A DNA stretch of 64,000 nt, from NCBI GenBank assembly GCA_917880885.1, contig OU862910.1:11296710-11360709 (forward strand). The letters are read 5' to 3'. The notes beneath the pieces were generated by a model. That model was not told the DNA's origin. It did no database searches and saw only the letters and a program-made list of their open reading frames with translations. This stretch comes from Limnephilus marmoratus. Taxonomy: Eukaryota; Arthropoda; Insecta; Trichoptera; Limnephilidae. A program made the translations under genes and the position numbers. This document shows, piece after piece, positions 49,801 through 58,785 of the stretch; within the stretch, counting starts at the first letter, position 1; the number at the start of each line of letters is the position of its first letter.

Positions 49801-50648
49801 TTTTTAGAGTTTAATATAAAACAACATACCTACCCTTTAGTTTTAAGATAGTGCACATTTCTGTATGAATACTTAGCGCAGTGCACTGATAAAATATACA
49901 AATGTTTATGAGTTTAATGACTTTGCAACTGATTTCTGTTTTATTAGAAAATATATAAACAACATATTTGTAGCTTAATAAATAATGAATGACCGTAAAA
50001 CATCTTTTTGACTTGTTTTTATGACATTTTTTCACCTATTTATACAAAACATTATTTAAAATTCAGAAGGCACATCTCCAATACTAACTACAACTACATT
50101 ACAGCAGTAATAATTGTCTTCCAATATTTTTCTTATTTAATTTTAAATGAGCAAACAATCAAATCTTGTGTATAATGTGTGAGCTTGCACACGAGATACT
50201 CAGTGATCGACCAAGAGTGTCTCGGATATTGAAGATTCGTCTATTTCGGTGCTGACTTATATCACTTAAAGGCGGAATCTGATAAATGGCTCGAATCATC
50301 ACATTACGTTCATATAACGCATAAAGCACCTTTACTAAAACAACAAATATGGCAGCATTGGTTATTTGCAGAGGGGTCTTCTAGCGTACTCTATATCCTA
50401 CATGAAAGTCGATCACTGAGCAGTCTGGTGTGCAAGGTGAGAGGCGGAGAGCTCCCAGCAGAACAGAAAGTAACAGTTTGTGTCCTGGTGGTTACAGGTT
50501 TGAGGGATGGCGGGGCTTTTACAAGGGCCTCAGGCCCAACTTGACCCGTGTAGTGCCGGCTACCATGATCACCTTCCTGGCCTACGAGAATGTGTCGCAC
50601 TACTTACTACAAAGGCGCCACCACCAGGACATAAAGAGCGATTCATAG
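35055..50648 (+). CDS. SLC25A32: mitochondrial folate/FAD-type carrier, distal 3' end form (6 exons)
   Basis: Same first four exons; exon 5 is cut at 43699 (TGG AG, then gtatga) and joins exon 6 at 50498-50648 after a 'gttacag' acceptor. The join keeps frame and gives 975 nt, 324 residues. Exon 6 encodes [20 protein letters not shown], then [17 protein letters not shown] and a short polar tail. This matches the conserved last carrier helix (an animal SLC25A32 hallmark is YENVSH) better than the proximal end does. The two forms therefore swap the last matrix helix and sixth membrane helix. I infer this as the ancestral form; transcript data would decide whether both are made. Confidence 0.88.
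35489..36115. other. SLC25A32 intron 2, 5' part
   Basis: AT-rich with no recognisable element or exon. Family B repeats start at 36116. Confidence 0.45.
36116..36440 (-). repeat. tRNA-related repeat, family B, copy 4
   Basis: 'gaaggcaatattagtgaaac' and 'tcagaataagatacggtcac', followed by a tRNA-like core on the - strand shortened in the anticodon region, then 'cttcgactaagaactaccaa' and 'ggataaatttatcc'. It is directly followed by copy 5 in the same orientation. Confidence 0.7.
36505..37110. repeat. tRNA-related repeat, family B, palindromic copy 5 with split end
   Basis: The left arm (36508-36605) and an inverted arm (36600-36690) meet inside the tRNA-like part. The right arm includes 'gctcagttagtagagcaccg', 'ggtcctgggttcgactc' and 'tatcttattctgatttt'. 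The outermost end 'agtttcgctaatattgtctt' turns up at 37062-37090, separated by about 360 bp of unrelated sequence, so the right arm was itself interrupted. Confidence 0.65.
37298..37540 (-). repeat. tRNA-related repeat, family D, copy 1
   Basis: On the - strand: a 5' flank with 'gataatattgttaattctaa', a tRNA-like core at 37445-37370 with 'ggtctgggttcgagtcccag', then 'gttctctttcatattt' and 'attattattatcttcttca'. The same order is found on the + strand at 60845-61095. The tRNA-like part cannot form a good acceptor stem. Confidence 0.7.
37750..37810 (-). repeat. LINE 3' tail (same family as 7808-7866)
   Basis: On the - strand it reads 'ccttgaggtgatttttcaca', then 'aaaagcagcgctatataagt' and 'att' repeats. 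There is no coding part. Confidence 0.6.
38547..39493. other. SLC25A32 intron 3, 5' part
   Basis: AT-rich. Around 39345-39480 'gtgggggtggcctat', 'cagttgtcaca' and related phrases are echoed at 39705-39745 on the other side of the MITE at 39494-39660, showing a local duplication. The phrase 'gaggtgacaggtcccataaa' occurs at 39834 and 40084. No exon is seen. Confidence 0.45.
39494..39660. mobile_element. PIF/Harbinger-type MITE
   Basis: Terminal inverted repeats: 'gggaacgtacccatactacg' at 39494 and its complement ending at 39660, extending to about 25 bp. They are flanked by TTA on both sides (39491-39493 and 39661-39663), the 3-bp target expected for PIF/Harbinger. The C-rich interior (two poly-C tracts) is typical of this kind of MITE. 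No transposase is present. Confidence 0.75.
40471..41072. mobile_element. hAT MITE with nested repeat pieces
   Basis: The left end 'cagggttttccaaccagtgg' and inverted right end 'cagtggtttccaaccttttt' are flanked by a perfect 8-bp duplication CTTTACGG (40463-40470 and 41073-41080). Inside lie an L2/CR1-like tail (40759-40820) and a fragment related to the zinc-finger-bearing hAT element at 5475-7631: 'gggtgccacccatgctagc', 'tacgccactg', 'cacaaattttgacttc' and 'ggtggcacccggggcg'. The element is thus a nest of at least three repeats. Confidence 0.85.
41488..42040. other. SLC25A32 intron 4, 5' part
   Basis: AT-rich; the hydrophobic open frames on the + strand here are T-rich artefacts with no homology that I recognise. 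No element is seen before the LINE tail at 42041. Confidence 0.45.
42041..42325 (-). repeat. LINE 3' region, family C
   Basis: On the - strand it ends 'cctctgtgtggagctcatgt' then A-run, and contains the CCCTGAGG hairpin, 'ccccaaagatgacatagg', 'ccaggacacactgaac' and 'cgggttcatggggtgagg'. It continues the module seen at 4908-5085 and 58375-58785. Confidence 0.7.
42326..43553. other. SLC25A32 intron 4, 3' part
   Basis: AT-rich. A fragment at 43262-43375 matches the dispersed repeat at 21006-21175. No further exon between 41487 and 43554 is needed for frame or expected from the carrier family. Confidence 0.5.
43788..44340 (+). repeat. degenerate minisatellite seeded by the SLC25A32 proximal exon
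   Basis: About eleven diverged units of roughly 47-60 bp share the core 'gagatgttcaccaa' followed by 'caaattattgaatcgc'-like sequence. Clear starts are near 43788, 43838, 43886, 43933, 44035, 44085, 44190 and 44271. The first unit is the end of the proximal coding exon and its stop. The remaining units form the presumed 3' UTR and include an AATAAA at 43899 and another at 44020. Confidence 0.7.
44341..45639. other. AT-rich DNA in the SLC25A32 distal intron
   Basis: No exon, element ends or RNA gene could be supported. Lines 44470-44550 and 45050-45110 look like ordinary AT-rich intron. Confidence 0.45.
45640..45835. repeat. foldback repeat with 'gacgtccc' ends
   Basis: The left part ('ctgacgtcccggggatcggt', then 'tgctgtaagaccgtgcac') and the inverted right part ('cctgtcgtcccaagggtcag', then 'gctgtaagaccctgcgca') are complementary over two blocks. 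About 190 bp long. Its GC-rich blocks stand out from the intron. No target duplication was identified. Confidence 0.5.
45836..47338. other. AT-rich DNA, no gene seen
   Basis: Nothing recognisable apart from short A/T runs. It belongs to the distal intron of SLC25A32 if the distal exon is used. Confidence 0.45.
47339..48008. mobile_element. hAT-type non-autonomous element
   Basis: The left end 'cagggccggattaaccatgt' and inverted right end 'cagtaccggattatccctaa' are followed on each side by 'ggggcccctaggca'-type sequence. They are flanked by a perfect 8-bp duplication CTGATATC (47331-47338 and 48009-48016). Length is 670 bp, with a run of about 24 G at 47408. No transposase is present. Confidence 0.88.
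48605..49023. mobile_element. TTAA-flanked MITE
   Basis: The left end 'gcctcgatgacattgagtga' and inverted right end 'acctcgattacattgagcga' match over about 35 bp into 'gtttacaagctac'. They are flanked by TTAA (48601-48604 and 49024-49027). TTAA targets are used by piggyBac-type elements, though the ends do not start CCC. Length is 419 bp with no coding sequence. Confidence 0.7.
49028..50497. other. AT-rich DNA upstream of the distal SLC25A32 exon
   Basis: Mostly plain AT-rich sequence. At 50199-50423 inverted phrases 'actcagtgatcgac' and 'gtcgatcactgagc' mark a possible foldback element of about 225 bp ending about 75 bp before the exon 6 acceptor. Confidence 0.45.
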
Positions 50649-51237
50649 TTCTTACATCTAACAATACTTTTCATTTCTTCCATCAATTTAACAATACAAG
50701 TTATATTATTCATTGCTAAGGCACAGCGACTAATTGAAATGTGGTTATTGCTCAGAAGGGGCAAAACCAACGAGTATGAATTATTCCATTTTAAATAGTA
50801 TTTACAAATTCCATATCGCTTTACAAAATTCTGTCACTTCAAAAACATTTCTCAGGGTCTTTCCCATTAGAAGGGAATAACCAGGCAAAACTGGAAATAT
50901 GTCATTTTTAAGTCAAATTTTAGACATATTGGCTCTTTTCCACAAAAAATTATAAATTGATTTCGAAAGACTATTATTTTATCTAGTAAAGCTATGTTTT
51001 AAATTTTGAGAAAATATGTTTATTTTTAGTACACTAAGGTTTTAACCGTAGGTCGTTGGCAGATTTGCTAAATTTCACAAACAAAATTTGGTATTATACA
51101 ACACACATTTCAAATCATGCAGTAAAATAAATTATCTGGGAATGCTACTTTTCAGAATTTTAATTTTAGTTTAAATATAATCATTAAAAAAAAGATCCGC
51201 GCACATGTTTTGTGACGAAAATACTTCAGTTTGTCTA

Positions 51238-51850
51238 TTTATTTACGGTCTTACAAAGTAATGCACAGTAGAATCCGTTTATTATGACTTTATTTACGGT
51301 CTTACAAAGTAATACACAGTAGAATCCGTTTATTATGACTTTATTTACGGTCTTACAAAGTAATACATAGTTGAATCCGTTTATTATGACTTTATTTACG
51401 GTCTTACAAAGTAATACACAGTAGAATCCGTTTATTATGACTCCTATATTGACCAACTGCTTAATATGATGTAATTACACAGCGAAGTTTCGTTTTCATA
51501 TAAAATTCTTTATAACAAAGTCGGATAAAATGACTTCGCTTATAGTGACATGTCGCTTATTATGACCAATTTTTAATAAATTATGTCCTAATTTCATGGA
51601 AAATTATGTCGGTTATAGTGACCGACATGATTCATAATACCTTCGGCAGTGTTCGGGAGGGTCACTTGACCCCCTACGACGTTCGGAGCGTGCATGGCAC
51701 GTCACGAGTCTTAATATGCTGTTTTTCTCCCTATTGAAATAAATAAATACATATACCTAACAAAAACAAGAGGTTGTTTATTTTCTACAAAATGCTTTGT
51801 ATGACGTGTTTGTCATTTCCCTTCGATGTCATTATAAACGGATTCCACTG
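51238..51850. mobile_element. pogo-like non-autonomous element with a multiplied left end
   Basis: The right end, read inward on the - strand from 51850, is 'cagtggaatccgtttataat'. The matching left end 'cagtagaatccgtttattat' occurs four times in a 51-bp tandem array at 51238-51441. Internal 'cggttatagtgac' and 'gtcgcttattatgacc' phrases are of the same sort. TA follows the right end. No transposase is seen. Confidence 0.6.
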
Positions 51851-52299
51851 TATTTAAGATTTTTTTTACTTACTTATTTTGCTTACACATTATTGATAAA
51901 TTATAAATACTTGTGATCAAAAAATAATTACAAAAAGTACATAATTTTAATAGTTTAATCATCACGCCTTTCAGCATTTTTGAATGTAGGTATAAATTAA
52001 AGCAAATTTTTAATGAGATAAAATCGATATAGAGTTATTATTTTAAAAAGCTGGTACGGAATTAATCTTTCTCATTGGAACCGCCCTATACTATCGTAAG
52101 AACAGCTTTCAAGAAATTTGAATTCTCGACCGCTGGCTGGTTAATGGCCGTTAATATAGACAACATTTTATTTTTATTTAAAAAATATATGGTTATCGAT
52201 ATTGCTGTTTAGGTTTTAAATAAGCCGGTAATTGAATGCTTCTTGTAAGTAATAGAGGAAAAAATATTATAAATTGTTTATTGGTTCACTTTTACATAA

Positions 52300-52400
52300 C
52301 TATGAGTATTGGCAATCCACGGCAGGTCTATAGGTTGCCTTGTTCATTAGTGGTGGGTGCCGGAGTTCGAATCCCGGTTGTGGCAATAACCTTTTCCTTT
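52300..52400 (+). repeat. tRNA-related sequence
   Basis: 'gttcattagtggtgggtgcc' then 'ggagttcgaatcccggttgt' includes a good B box (gttcgaatccc) on the + strand; the A-box side is poor. It may be a SINE head or a degraded tRNA gene. It has no clear second copy in the window. Confidence 0.4.
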
Positions 52401-52527
52401 TGTTATTATATAAATAATATAACACACATATGTTTATATTGTTACGATATTTGAATAATTATTATGACATCCAATATGATTAATAGTTGCGTGTCATGAA
52501 TATAGATGACAATGCAGAATCTATTAA

Positions 52528-53102
52528 CCCTTTCCACTCCAAACCTTTTTTGGTTTTTATTCCACCAGCTCCACGCCAAAATTGCGTTATTTTGTTTTAG
52601 TTTTTTTTTTTTTGAAATAAAATTGATATCATAAAATAATTGAAAAATTTAAGAGGCGTAGTCCAAAATGATGATTTGTTTTCATTTAGATTTATATTTT
52701 CGGCTTTTGGCCTTTTCAACACATCTCGCTTTATTTTTTTAGACATGACGGGATCGAGGATTATTTCACTAATTCACAATCAAAAACAAACACGATAATG
52801 CACAGTTGATAAGATGTCGACGACACCACAGTGCGATAATTACTAGTGTACTTTTATAACATCGATGCCTGCGCCTCTCTACCTGCAGTGAGGCACAATC
52901 CTAAACAAAACTCATTCATCTCTCGATCATAGTACTAAAGTATAGTGCGATTCTAGAATGTGTCTTTCAATTGTGATTCAAAAATTTTAGTAAAAAAATT
53001 CTCTTAATATTGTCTGCAAAAAGAAGTATTACACCGTGTCGAGTGTCACTAGACATTGGAGCTGGTGGAACAAAATTAAACTCGATATTGGAGTGAAAAG
53101 AG
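52528..53102. mobile_element. piggyBac-like MITE
   Basis: Flanked by TTAA (52524-52527 and 53103-53106). The ends 'ccctttccactcc' and, inverted, 'ctcttttcactcc' match, and subterminal 'ccaccagctcca' occurs inverted near both ends. 575 bp, no transposase. The target and C-rich start fit piggyBac-type elements. Confidence 0.7.
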
Positions 53103-53348
53103 TTAAATGAATACCAACTCGAATAATATGTAGAAGATAAGCTCAAAGGGAAAATCCATTTTTTTAATGAATTCCTGATGTATTAACTCACACCATGGGT
53201 AGTTTTTTCAAACTGTTTTCCAAAGCCCATAAATATTTACCATTACCTGATGTATTCCAAGTTCCTTATAAGTACAATGATATGTGATTTTTATAATACA
53301 TAAACACATTACCATGGCAATGTGTGAATTTGAATGGTACAAACTATA

Positions 53349-53937
53349 CAGTACTGTGCGAATTAATGTGAACACGTGATAATTAGCACAATTACACTTG
53401 TTCTTGCAGTTGTATGTAGCATATTGTCATAGCGGCCATTTTGTGTGTGTGTTCTATCATTCAGTGAGTTACGAGACACACCAAGCTACAGATGCGTTAA
53501 ATTTTGTAATTTTTTAGAATTACAGTTTTTTTGGAGAGGTAAACTTAGCTAAAGCTTTTTGTTTCTTATTTTTAAAGATGGATATTTCTCTTTAAAAACG
53601 CACAAAGATTGTTAATATTTCAAAGACAAAAAAATTACAACGTTGAATAGCCAGGTAACTTTCCGGATCCTAATCCAATTGTAAATCGGTGGGCTATAGT
53701 TAAAGCAAGACAAGAAAACAAAGCTGATTGAGGCAGTAATTTGTAAAAACACAAATATCAGAAAATTGTTGATTCTATGCCAAACCGTGTACAAGAAGTT
53801 ATAAAAGTTAAGTTAGGACACACTTCGTATTAAAAAAAAAATTATTTTAATTGTTTCCGTATTTTTTTCTTCAATAAAGAATATATATTATTTTTTCTAA
53901 TTCTACACTTGTGTTCACATTAATTCGCACAGTACTG
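53349..53937 (+). mobile_element. deleted Tc1-like transposon
   Basis: Terminal inverted repeats of about 27 bp, starting 'cagtactgtgcgaattaatg', lie at both ends and are flanked by TA (53347-53348 and 53938-53939). The interior at about 53640-53835 still encodes the C-terminal part of a Tc1 transposase: a 'PDPNPIVNRWAIVKAR' stretch corresponding to the D-x-NPIE-xxW region, and 'IVDSMPNRVQEVI' further on. These are separated by a stop. The N-terminal DNA-binding and first catalytic parts are gone. Confidence 0.88.
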
Positions 53938-54649
53938 TACCTTGTTATGTTTGTATTAATTGATATTTTTTATTCAATGGTGATGAATTATTATTGGTCA
54001 ACCAGTTTTTATTATGAACATTAAATTTAATCCTGAATTTTTGTGACTTTTGTAATTTTGGATTTTAAGAAATTTCTCTCATAATGCAATGTATTGTTTT
54101 TGTTTTAATCTACCTATTAGTCAATAATTACTTTATTAATTTAATGTGTCGTTTTTAATAAATAATGTTTGTTACATAATATAGTTTTCTATGTAAGACA
54201 ATATATCAACATTATTACATGAACTTGTGAGAGGGGGGGGGACCTCAAGAAAATGACACTTCTTCAGGTGCTGAAATTAATGCACAAAATATGAAAATTT
54301 GAGGGTTGCGTGAAAATGAATTTACCATAGGAATTCAGGCTGACAGAATGATGTTGCACTTTGGTAAAATTTCAATATGAAAGTACGAAAAATGTACATT
54401 TTTATTATTGTATATCATTTTTATGAAAATTTGCCATTGGCTGCGGGGGGTACACAACACTCTGGAATTATGATTTATGACCATTGTTCTGTAATTTTTT
54501 TTATTCATCACAAAGTCGGCATATTATAAATTAAATTTCCTCATCACTGGAAAATTGTGCCATATAAATTTTCTTCCAAGGGATTATCTATTGCAACCTC
54601 TATTTAACATCTGATCATGTATTTTAACTCTAATTGTTTTTTTTTTTAC

Positions 54650-54740
54650 TTTAATTTAGCCCCACACAGGAGACCCCGAGGGAAAAAAATCCCTCAGGGC
54701 ATATGCCATCTTTGGCAATGCTGTGTGGGGGGTTTTTTTT
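54650..54740 (-). repeat. LINE 3' tail, family C
   Basis: Carries the hairpin 'ccctgagggatttttttccc' on the - strand, 'gccaaagatggcatatg' and the 'ctcctgtgtggggct' end, then an A-run on the - strand. Only about 90 bp of the module is present. Confidence 0.6.
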
Positions 54741-54899
54741 ATGGAAAAGGATAATTACTAACCGCCTCTTTACTCCATTAATAATATTGTGTTAGTATTA
54801 CTTTGAAACCAAAGATAAAAATTATGATTATTGAATGGTAATGCCACGTAAGGGGCACTTAGGAATTATTATATCATTTTTATTTTTAACTTTATGAGT

Positions 54900-55275
54900 A
54901 AAACCTCAAATCGTAATATTTAATTAAATGAAGACAATATTAGCGAAACTCAATCAAAAATCTGGGGACAGAAAAATCAGAAAAAGATATTGGCACCTCT
55001 GGGACTCAAACCCAGGACCTTCTGCTTACATGCACAACAGCTCTAGCAATTGAGCTAAGGTGTCTATATCCAATTCGGTCACTTTTAACTGTATCATACT
55101 TCGACTAAGAACTACCAACATTGTCTTCATTTTCTTAACACACATATGGCTGCTATATTTATATGTATATGATTGCAAGATTCAAACCCCGAACTAAATG
55201 CTATCTAAAGAGTGCCTGGATAAATTTTTATCCATTTTATTTTAATATGCTACATCTGTTGACTTTTCGGCTGCA
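54900..55275 (-). repeat. tRNA-related repeat, family B, copy 6
   Basis: The longest single copy: 'aaaacctcaaatcgtaatat', 'gaagacaatattagcgaaac', a tRNA-like core at about 55068-54990 (- strand), 'cttcgactaagaactaccaa', 'ggctgctatatttatatg', 'ggataaatttttatcc'. It defines the order of modules in the family. Confidence 0.75.
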
Positions 55276-56285
55276 CTCGGTAAATGCACAGATTAAGAGA
55301 GAGGTAAATAGCTGATGTATCGTCACCAGCCATTTAAGCGCCCGAGCGTTGCTAAAATATGACGAATGGATAACGCATTGCATATTTATGAGTACGCCCT
55401 AGGGGGTCGTCTTCGTAATAAATGCGTTTAAAATTTTACATAACTATTATTAATGTAGAGTAAAACGTTATCAATTGTGTAAAATTTAAAACACATTTAT
55501 TAGTAAAAGGGTTAAGGTCAACAATTGAATAATAGGATCTATAGGTATATAATGGATAAGATTTTCATGTTATATGTTCCCAGAGGCATGAAAATTGAGA
55601 TAGTCCCGTTCCGACCTGTGTTGATTATATGTTTAGTGTGAGTCGAAGATCACCATGAATAGTTGAAGTAAAGTAGTATTTGTAGTAAATTCAAGCAAAA
55701 CAAAATTATTAATGTGATTGATAGGTTATAAAAACTGTATCTAATTGTGTGTCGTAACTAATGAACTACATAGTATATGCCATTGATAATTAATTTTAAT
55801 AAATATTGGATATCTGAAGGCAATCTTTTCTTCTATTTATGTATGTAGAAAAATGTCTCTCTGCTAGGCTGGCGAATATTGCAACTTTTTATTTGTCTCC
55901 TGTTGTAATTCTTTCTCATAAAAAGAAAACGAAGAAACTAATAAATTCAAAATGTATTTTAGTAATAAAATACTCCACCTTTTTCCTTTTTATAGAATAA
56001 ATATTATGTATGTACAATATAAATATTCCAAAACTAGTTCCAGTAAAACTATATTTTCATCATGTCTCTTAATCTAATTTTATTACTACATATCTAGGGT
56101 AGAGATGTGAAAAAACACAGGATATTATAATTGTTGGATTTGTGAAACTGAAAGTATTTATAAAATATTTGCCTCGGGATCACATGGCCTTTCAAAAACA
56201 AACACATATTTTCAATTTTCTTTATAATTTACAATTATGTATTTTAATTGACAAATTAGAAACAACAAATGTCAGGAATGGCTGG
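55276..56285. other. AT-rich intergenic DNA
   Basis: No gene or element ends recognised. Confidence 0.45.
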
Positions 56286-56450
56286 TTAAAGTAAGTCAGG
56301 TACGTCTTTTGACACCCTGAATAGTTCCCAAGTACTGGGTCGAAGTAATAGTCTTCCTTGTTGTAATAAAAGTAAGCTAGTTACGTCTCTTAACATCCTG
56401 TATAGTTCCCAAGTGTCGGGTCGATGTGATGTCTTCCTTATTGTAATTAA
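56286..56450. repeat. tandem duplication of about 82 bp
   Basis: 'gtaagtcaggtacgtctttt' through 'gttgtaataaaa' is repeated as 'gtaagctagttacgtctctt' through 'attgtaattaat', sharing 'atagttcccaagt' and 'agtcttcctt'-like phrases. It adjoins the TTAA element at 56456. Confidence 0.65.
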
Positions 56451-56455
56451 TTTAA

Positions 56456-56766
56456 CCCGTCTGCTTGGTCCAATATATTCGCACCTCACAATACGGTAGC
56501 CTCAGTATTGCGCGAAAAATCTGAAACCGTCACTTTGGATCGAGATTGTAAAATATCTATGCAAGATAGCTTTCATATTTCAAAGACAATAAGAAGCATT
56601 ATTTCGTCCTCTTCCTGGTTAAAAGAAAAAATACATATTTTTGCATGAGAGGAAGAATGATATACAGCTTTTAAAATGTAAGGTCGCTCGGGACGTTTTT
56701 GGTCTTATGAAAGTATAATGCAATTACGTGTTTTGGGATGTTTTTGTTCCTAAACAAGCAGACGGG
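56456..56766. mobile_element. piggyBac-like MITE
   Basis: Perfect 12-bp terminal inverted repeat CCCGTCTGCTTG, flanked by TTAA (56452-56455 and 56767-56770). Length is 311 bp. No coding sequence. CCC start and TTAA target fit piggyBac-type. Confidence 0.75.
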
Positions 56767-56883
56767 TTAAGGTCAAGTTGAGACTGTCTCTACTTACTTG
56801 GGCATTATCGAAACATCTGATTTCAAAATACTGAGCATTAATTATTCGGACACGGTCAAAAACATGTACCGATTTTTATTTCT

Positions 56884-57285
56884 TATGAAGACAATATTAG
56901 CAAATCTCAATCGAAAATCTGGAGACAGAAAAATCAGAAAAAGATATTGGCGCCTCTGGGACTCAAACCCATTACCTTCTGCTTGCATGGCAAATGCTCT
57001 ACTAACTGAGCTAAGGTGTCTATATCTAGGTCACTTTTAACTGTATCATACTTTAACTAAGAACTACCAACACTATCTTCATTTTCTTAACGCACATATT
57101 ATTGGCTGCTATCTTTATGTGCATGTAAAGTGGTAGAGCATTTGCCATGAAAGAAGAAGGTCCTGGGTTCGAGTCCCAGAGGTGCCAATATCTTTTTCTG
57201 ATTTTTCTGTCTCCGGATTTTCGATTGAGTTTCGCTAATATTGTCTTCATTTAATTAAATATTACAATTTGAGCTTTTAAAGGAA
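56884..57285. repeat. tRNA-related repeat, family B, palindromic copy 7
   Basis: The left arm (56886-57006) and inverted right arm (57127-57252) match over about 120 bp: 'gaagacaatattagc', 'tcgaaaatctggagacagaa', 'cctctgggactc', 'catggcaaatgctcta'. Both arms contain the same half of the tRNA-like core, so the unit can fold into a long hairpin. The right arm extends into 'aaatattacaatttgagctt', as in copy 6. Confidence 0.75.
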
Positions 57286-57978
57286 ATAAATTTTTATTTC
57301 CTTTAAAAAACCAAATGGCGCCATAAAAAAGATGGATAGAATTTTTTTCCTGAATGCCAAGTGCCAACGTCTTGATTTTAAAAATTGCAGCAGAATTTCC
57401 ACATTTGATTAATAATTTCAAGCAGGATATCTCGATTATGCCCATATGTGGAACTGTACTGGAAAATTTCAATGCGTCTTATAAATAAAAAAATTGCTTG
57501 GATTCTGGTGGTTTTGTGGTTATGACTATAGTAATACTTGTTTCCACAGATAATTACTTATAAAATGTAATTATTGTGTGCATTATTACAGTGATAATCA
57601 TCATTTACCTTCAGATCTATAATGAAAATGCATTTTTTTCTTATTATAATGCTGATAAATTAAATTTGATGACAACGAAACCACATAAATGTAGCAAATG
57701 TGGTAAATGACAAAATTCCTATACAAGAACAAAGTGCCAACATAACTGTGATGTTAACCTTTTCAATTCTGGAATTTTCAATGCCAACACAACCATTACT
57801 TTATACATAATATTCAACAGTGATCTCATCTGCTTACGATTTAACAGATTTTTAGGTTCAGAACACGGACGTTATGTGCTTATGGATGCCTTGAAAGAAT
57901 TATTTTCCTAAAAGGAGGCACAGGGATCACCAAAAGTTTCGGATTGATTTCTATAAGATGAAGTTCAACACCACTGAA
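57286..57978. other. AT-rich intergenic DNA
   Basis: No gene or element recognised. Confidence 0.45.
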
Positions 57979-58305
57979 TATGTCAATCGTCCAGTTTATT
58001 AGTCAGACATCTCTGAAAAATCGAAATTTGAGTTTTGTTATATGTGTTAGTGTACCCTCTCTGGTACAATACTCAGATTACTCATAATAATTACCAACAA
58101 ATCAATTATAATGCAGAAAAACATGTAGTGAATTAAACAAAATCGTTCGCCTCCCGGTTTTTTTATTGCATATTTAATATGTAAAGCACAGACGCGTGTT
58201 AAGAATATTTGATTTATGGCGAGCATTCGAATATTGCTTTCCTCATTATCTCAAAACTTAGTATTCGAATATGTCTGACTAATCAATTGGACGATCGACG
58301 TTTAC
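57979..58305. repeat. foldback element
   Basis: The left 'caatcgtccagtttattagt' then 'cagacat' pairs with the right inverted 'cgatcgtccaattgattagt' then 'cagacat'. About 325 bp. Further partial complementarity continues inward ('gaaatttgagttttg' against 'aagttttgagataatg'). No target duplication could be fixed. Confidence 0.5.
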
Positions 58306-58374
58306 GAGATCATTTTTGGTTTTAAAAAATGAAAAATCTTACAAAATGTTTCAAGCTAAATACATATCAATTTG

Positions 58375-58785
58375 GGAACCATTTATTGGATAACCAACAC
58401 CTCTGCCATAGGTCACCCCAAGTGATTCGCTACTTTTGGTGACTTAGCAGGGGTGCCCGGGTTCATGGGGTGAGGGTTTGTCCGGGTCTTGCGTCTGCCC
58501 ACCAGCTGTTTGGCAGGACGGATCGGGAGAGACTGGTTGAGGGAGTCCCTTTGACTTCTCCAGCCATACTCTCTCGGATCATCGCCTTGCGCCGCAGTGG
58601 GATGTCCGTCACTCATACACACTGACCCCCAGATTTCTTACCCACCCCTCATAGCCTTTTCCTTCCCAGAACTTCCTCTCCTTCCTTTCCTAAAAAGACC
58701 TTCCACACAGCATCCCCAAAGATGACATAGGCCTTGAGGGGAATTATTTTCCTCAGGGCCTCCTGTCTGGAGCTAATGTAAAAAA
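58375..58785 (+). repeat. LINE 3' region, family C, longest + strand copy
   Basis: Holds 'ataaccaacacctctgccat', 'gggtgcccgggttcatgggg', 'ccttttccttcccagaactt', 'cacagcatccccaaagatga', the 'cctcagggcctcctgt' hairpin arm and a final A-run. It shows the whole 3' module in one piece (about 410 bp). No RT frame is attached. Confidence 0.7.

Noticed and set aside
51238..51441. CRISPR-like array (regular direct repeats)
   Set aside because: The 51-bp units are nearly identical throughout with no unique spacers, and the genome is eukaryotic.
51235..51456. Open frame on the - strand with a 17-residue repeat
   Set aside because: It is produced by a 51-bp tandem DNA repeat (51 is divisible by 3) made of transposon ends; no protein motif or start context supports it.
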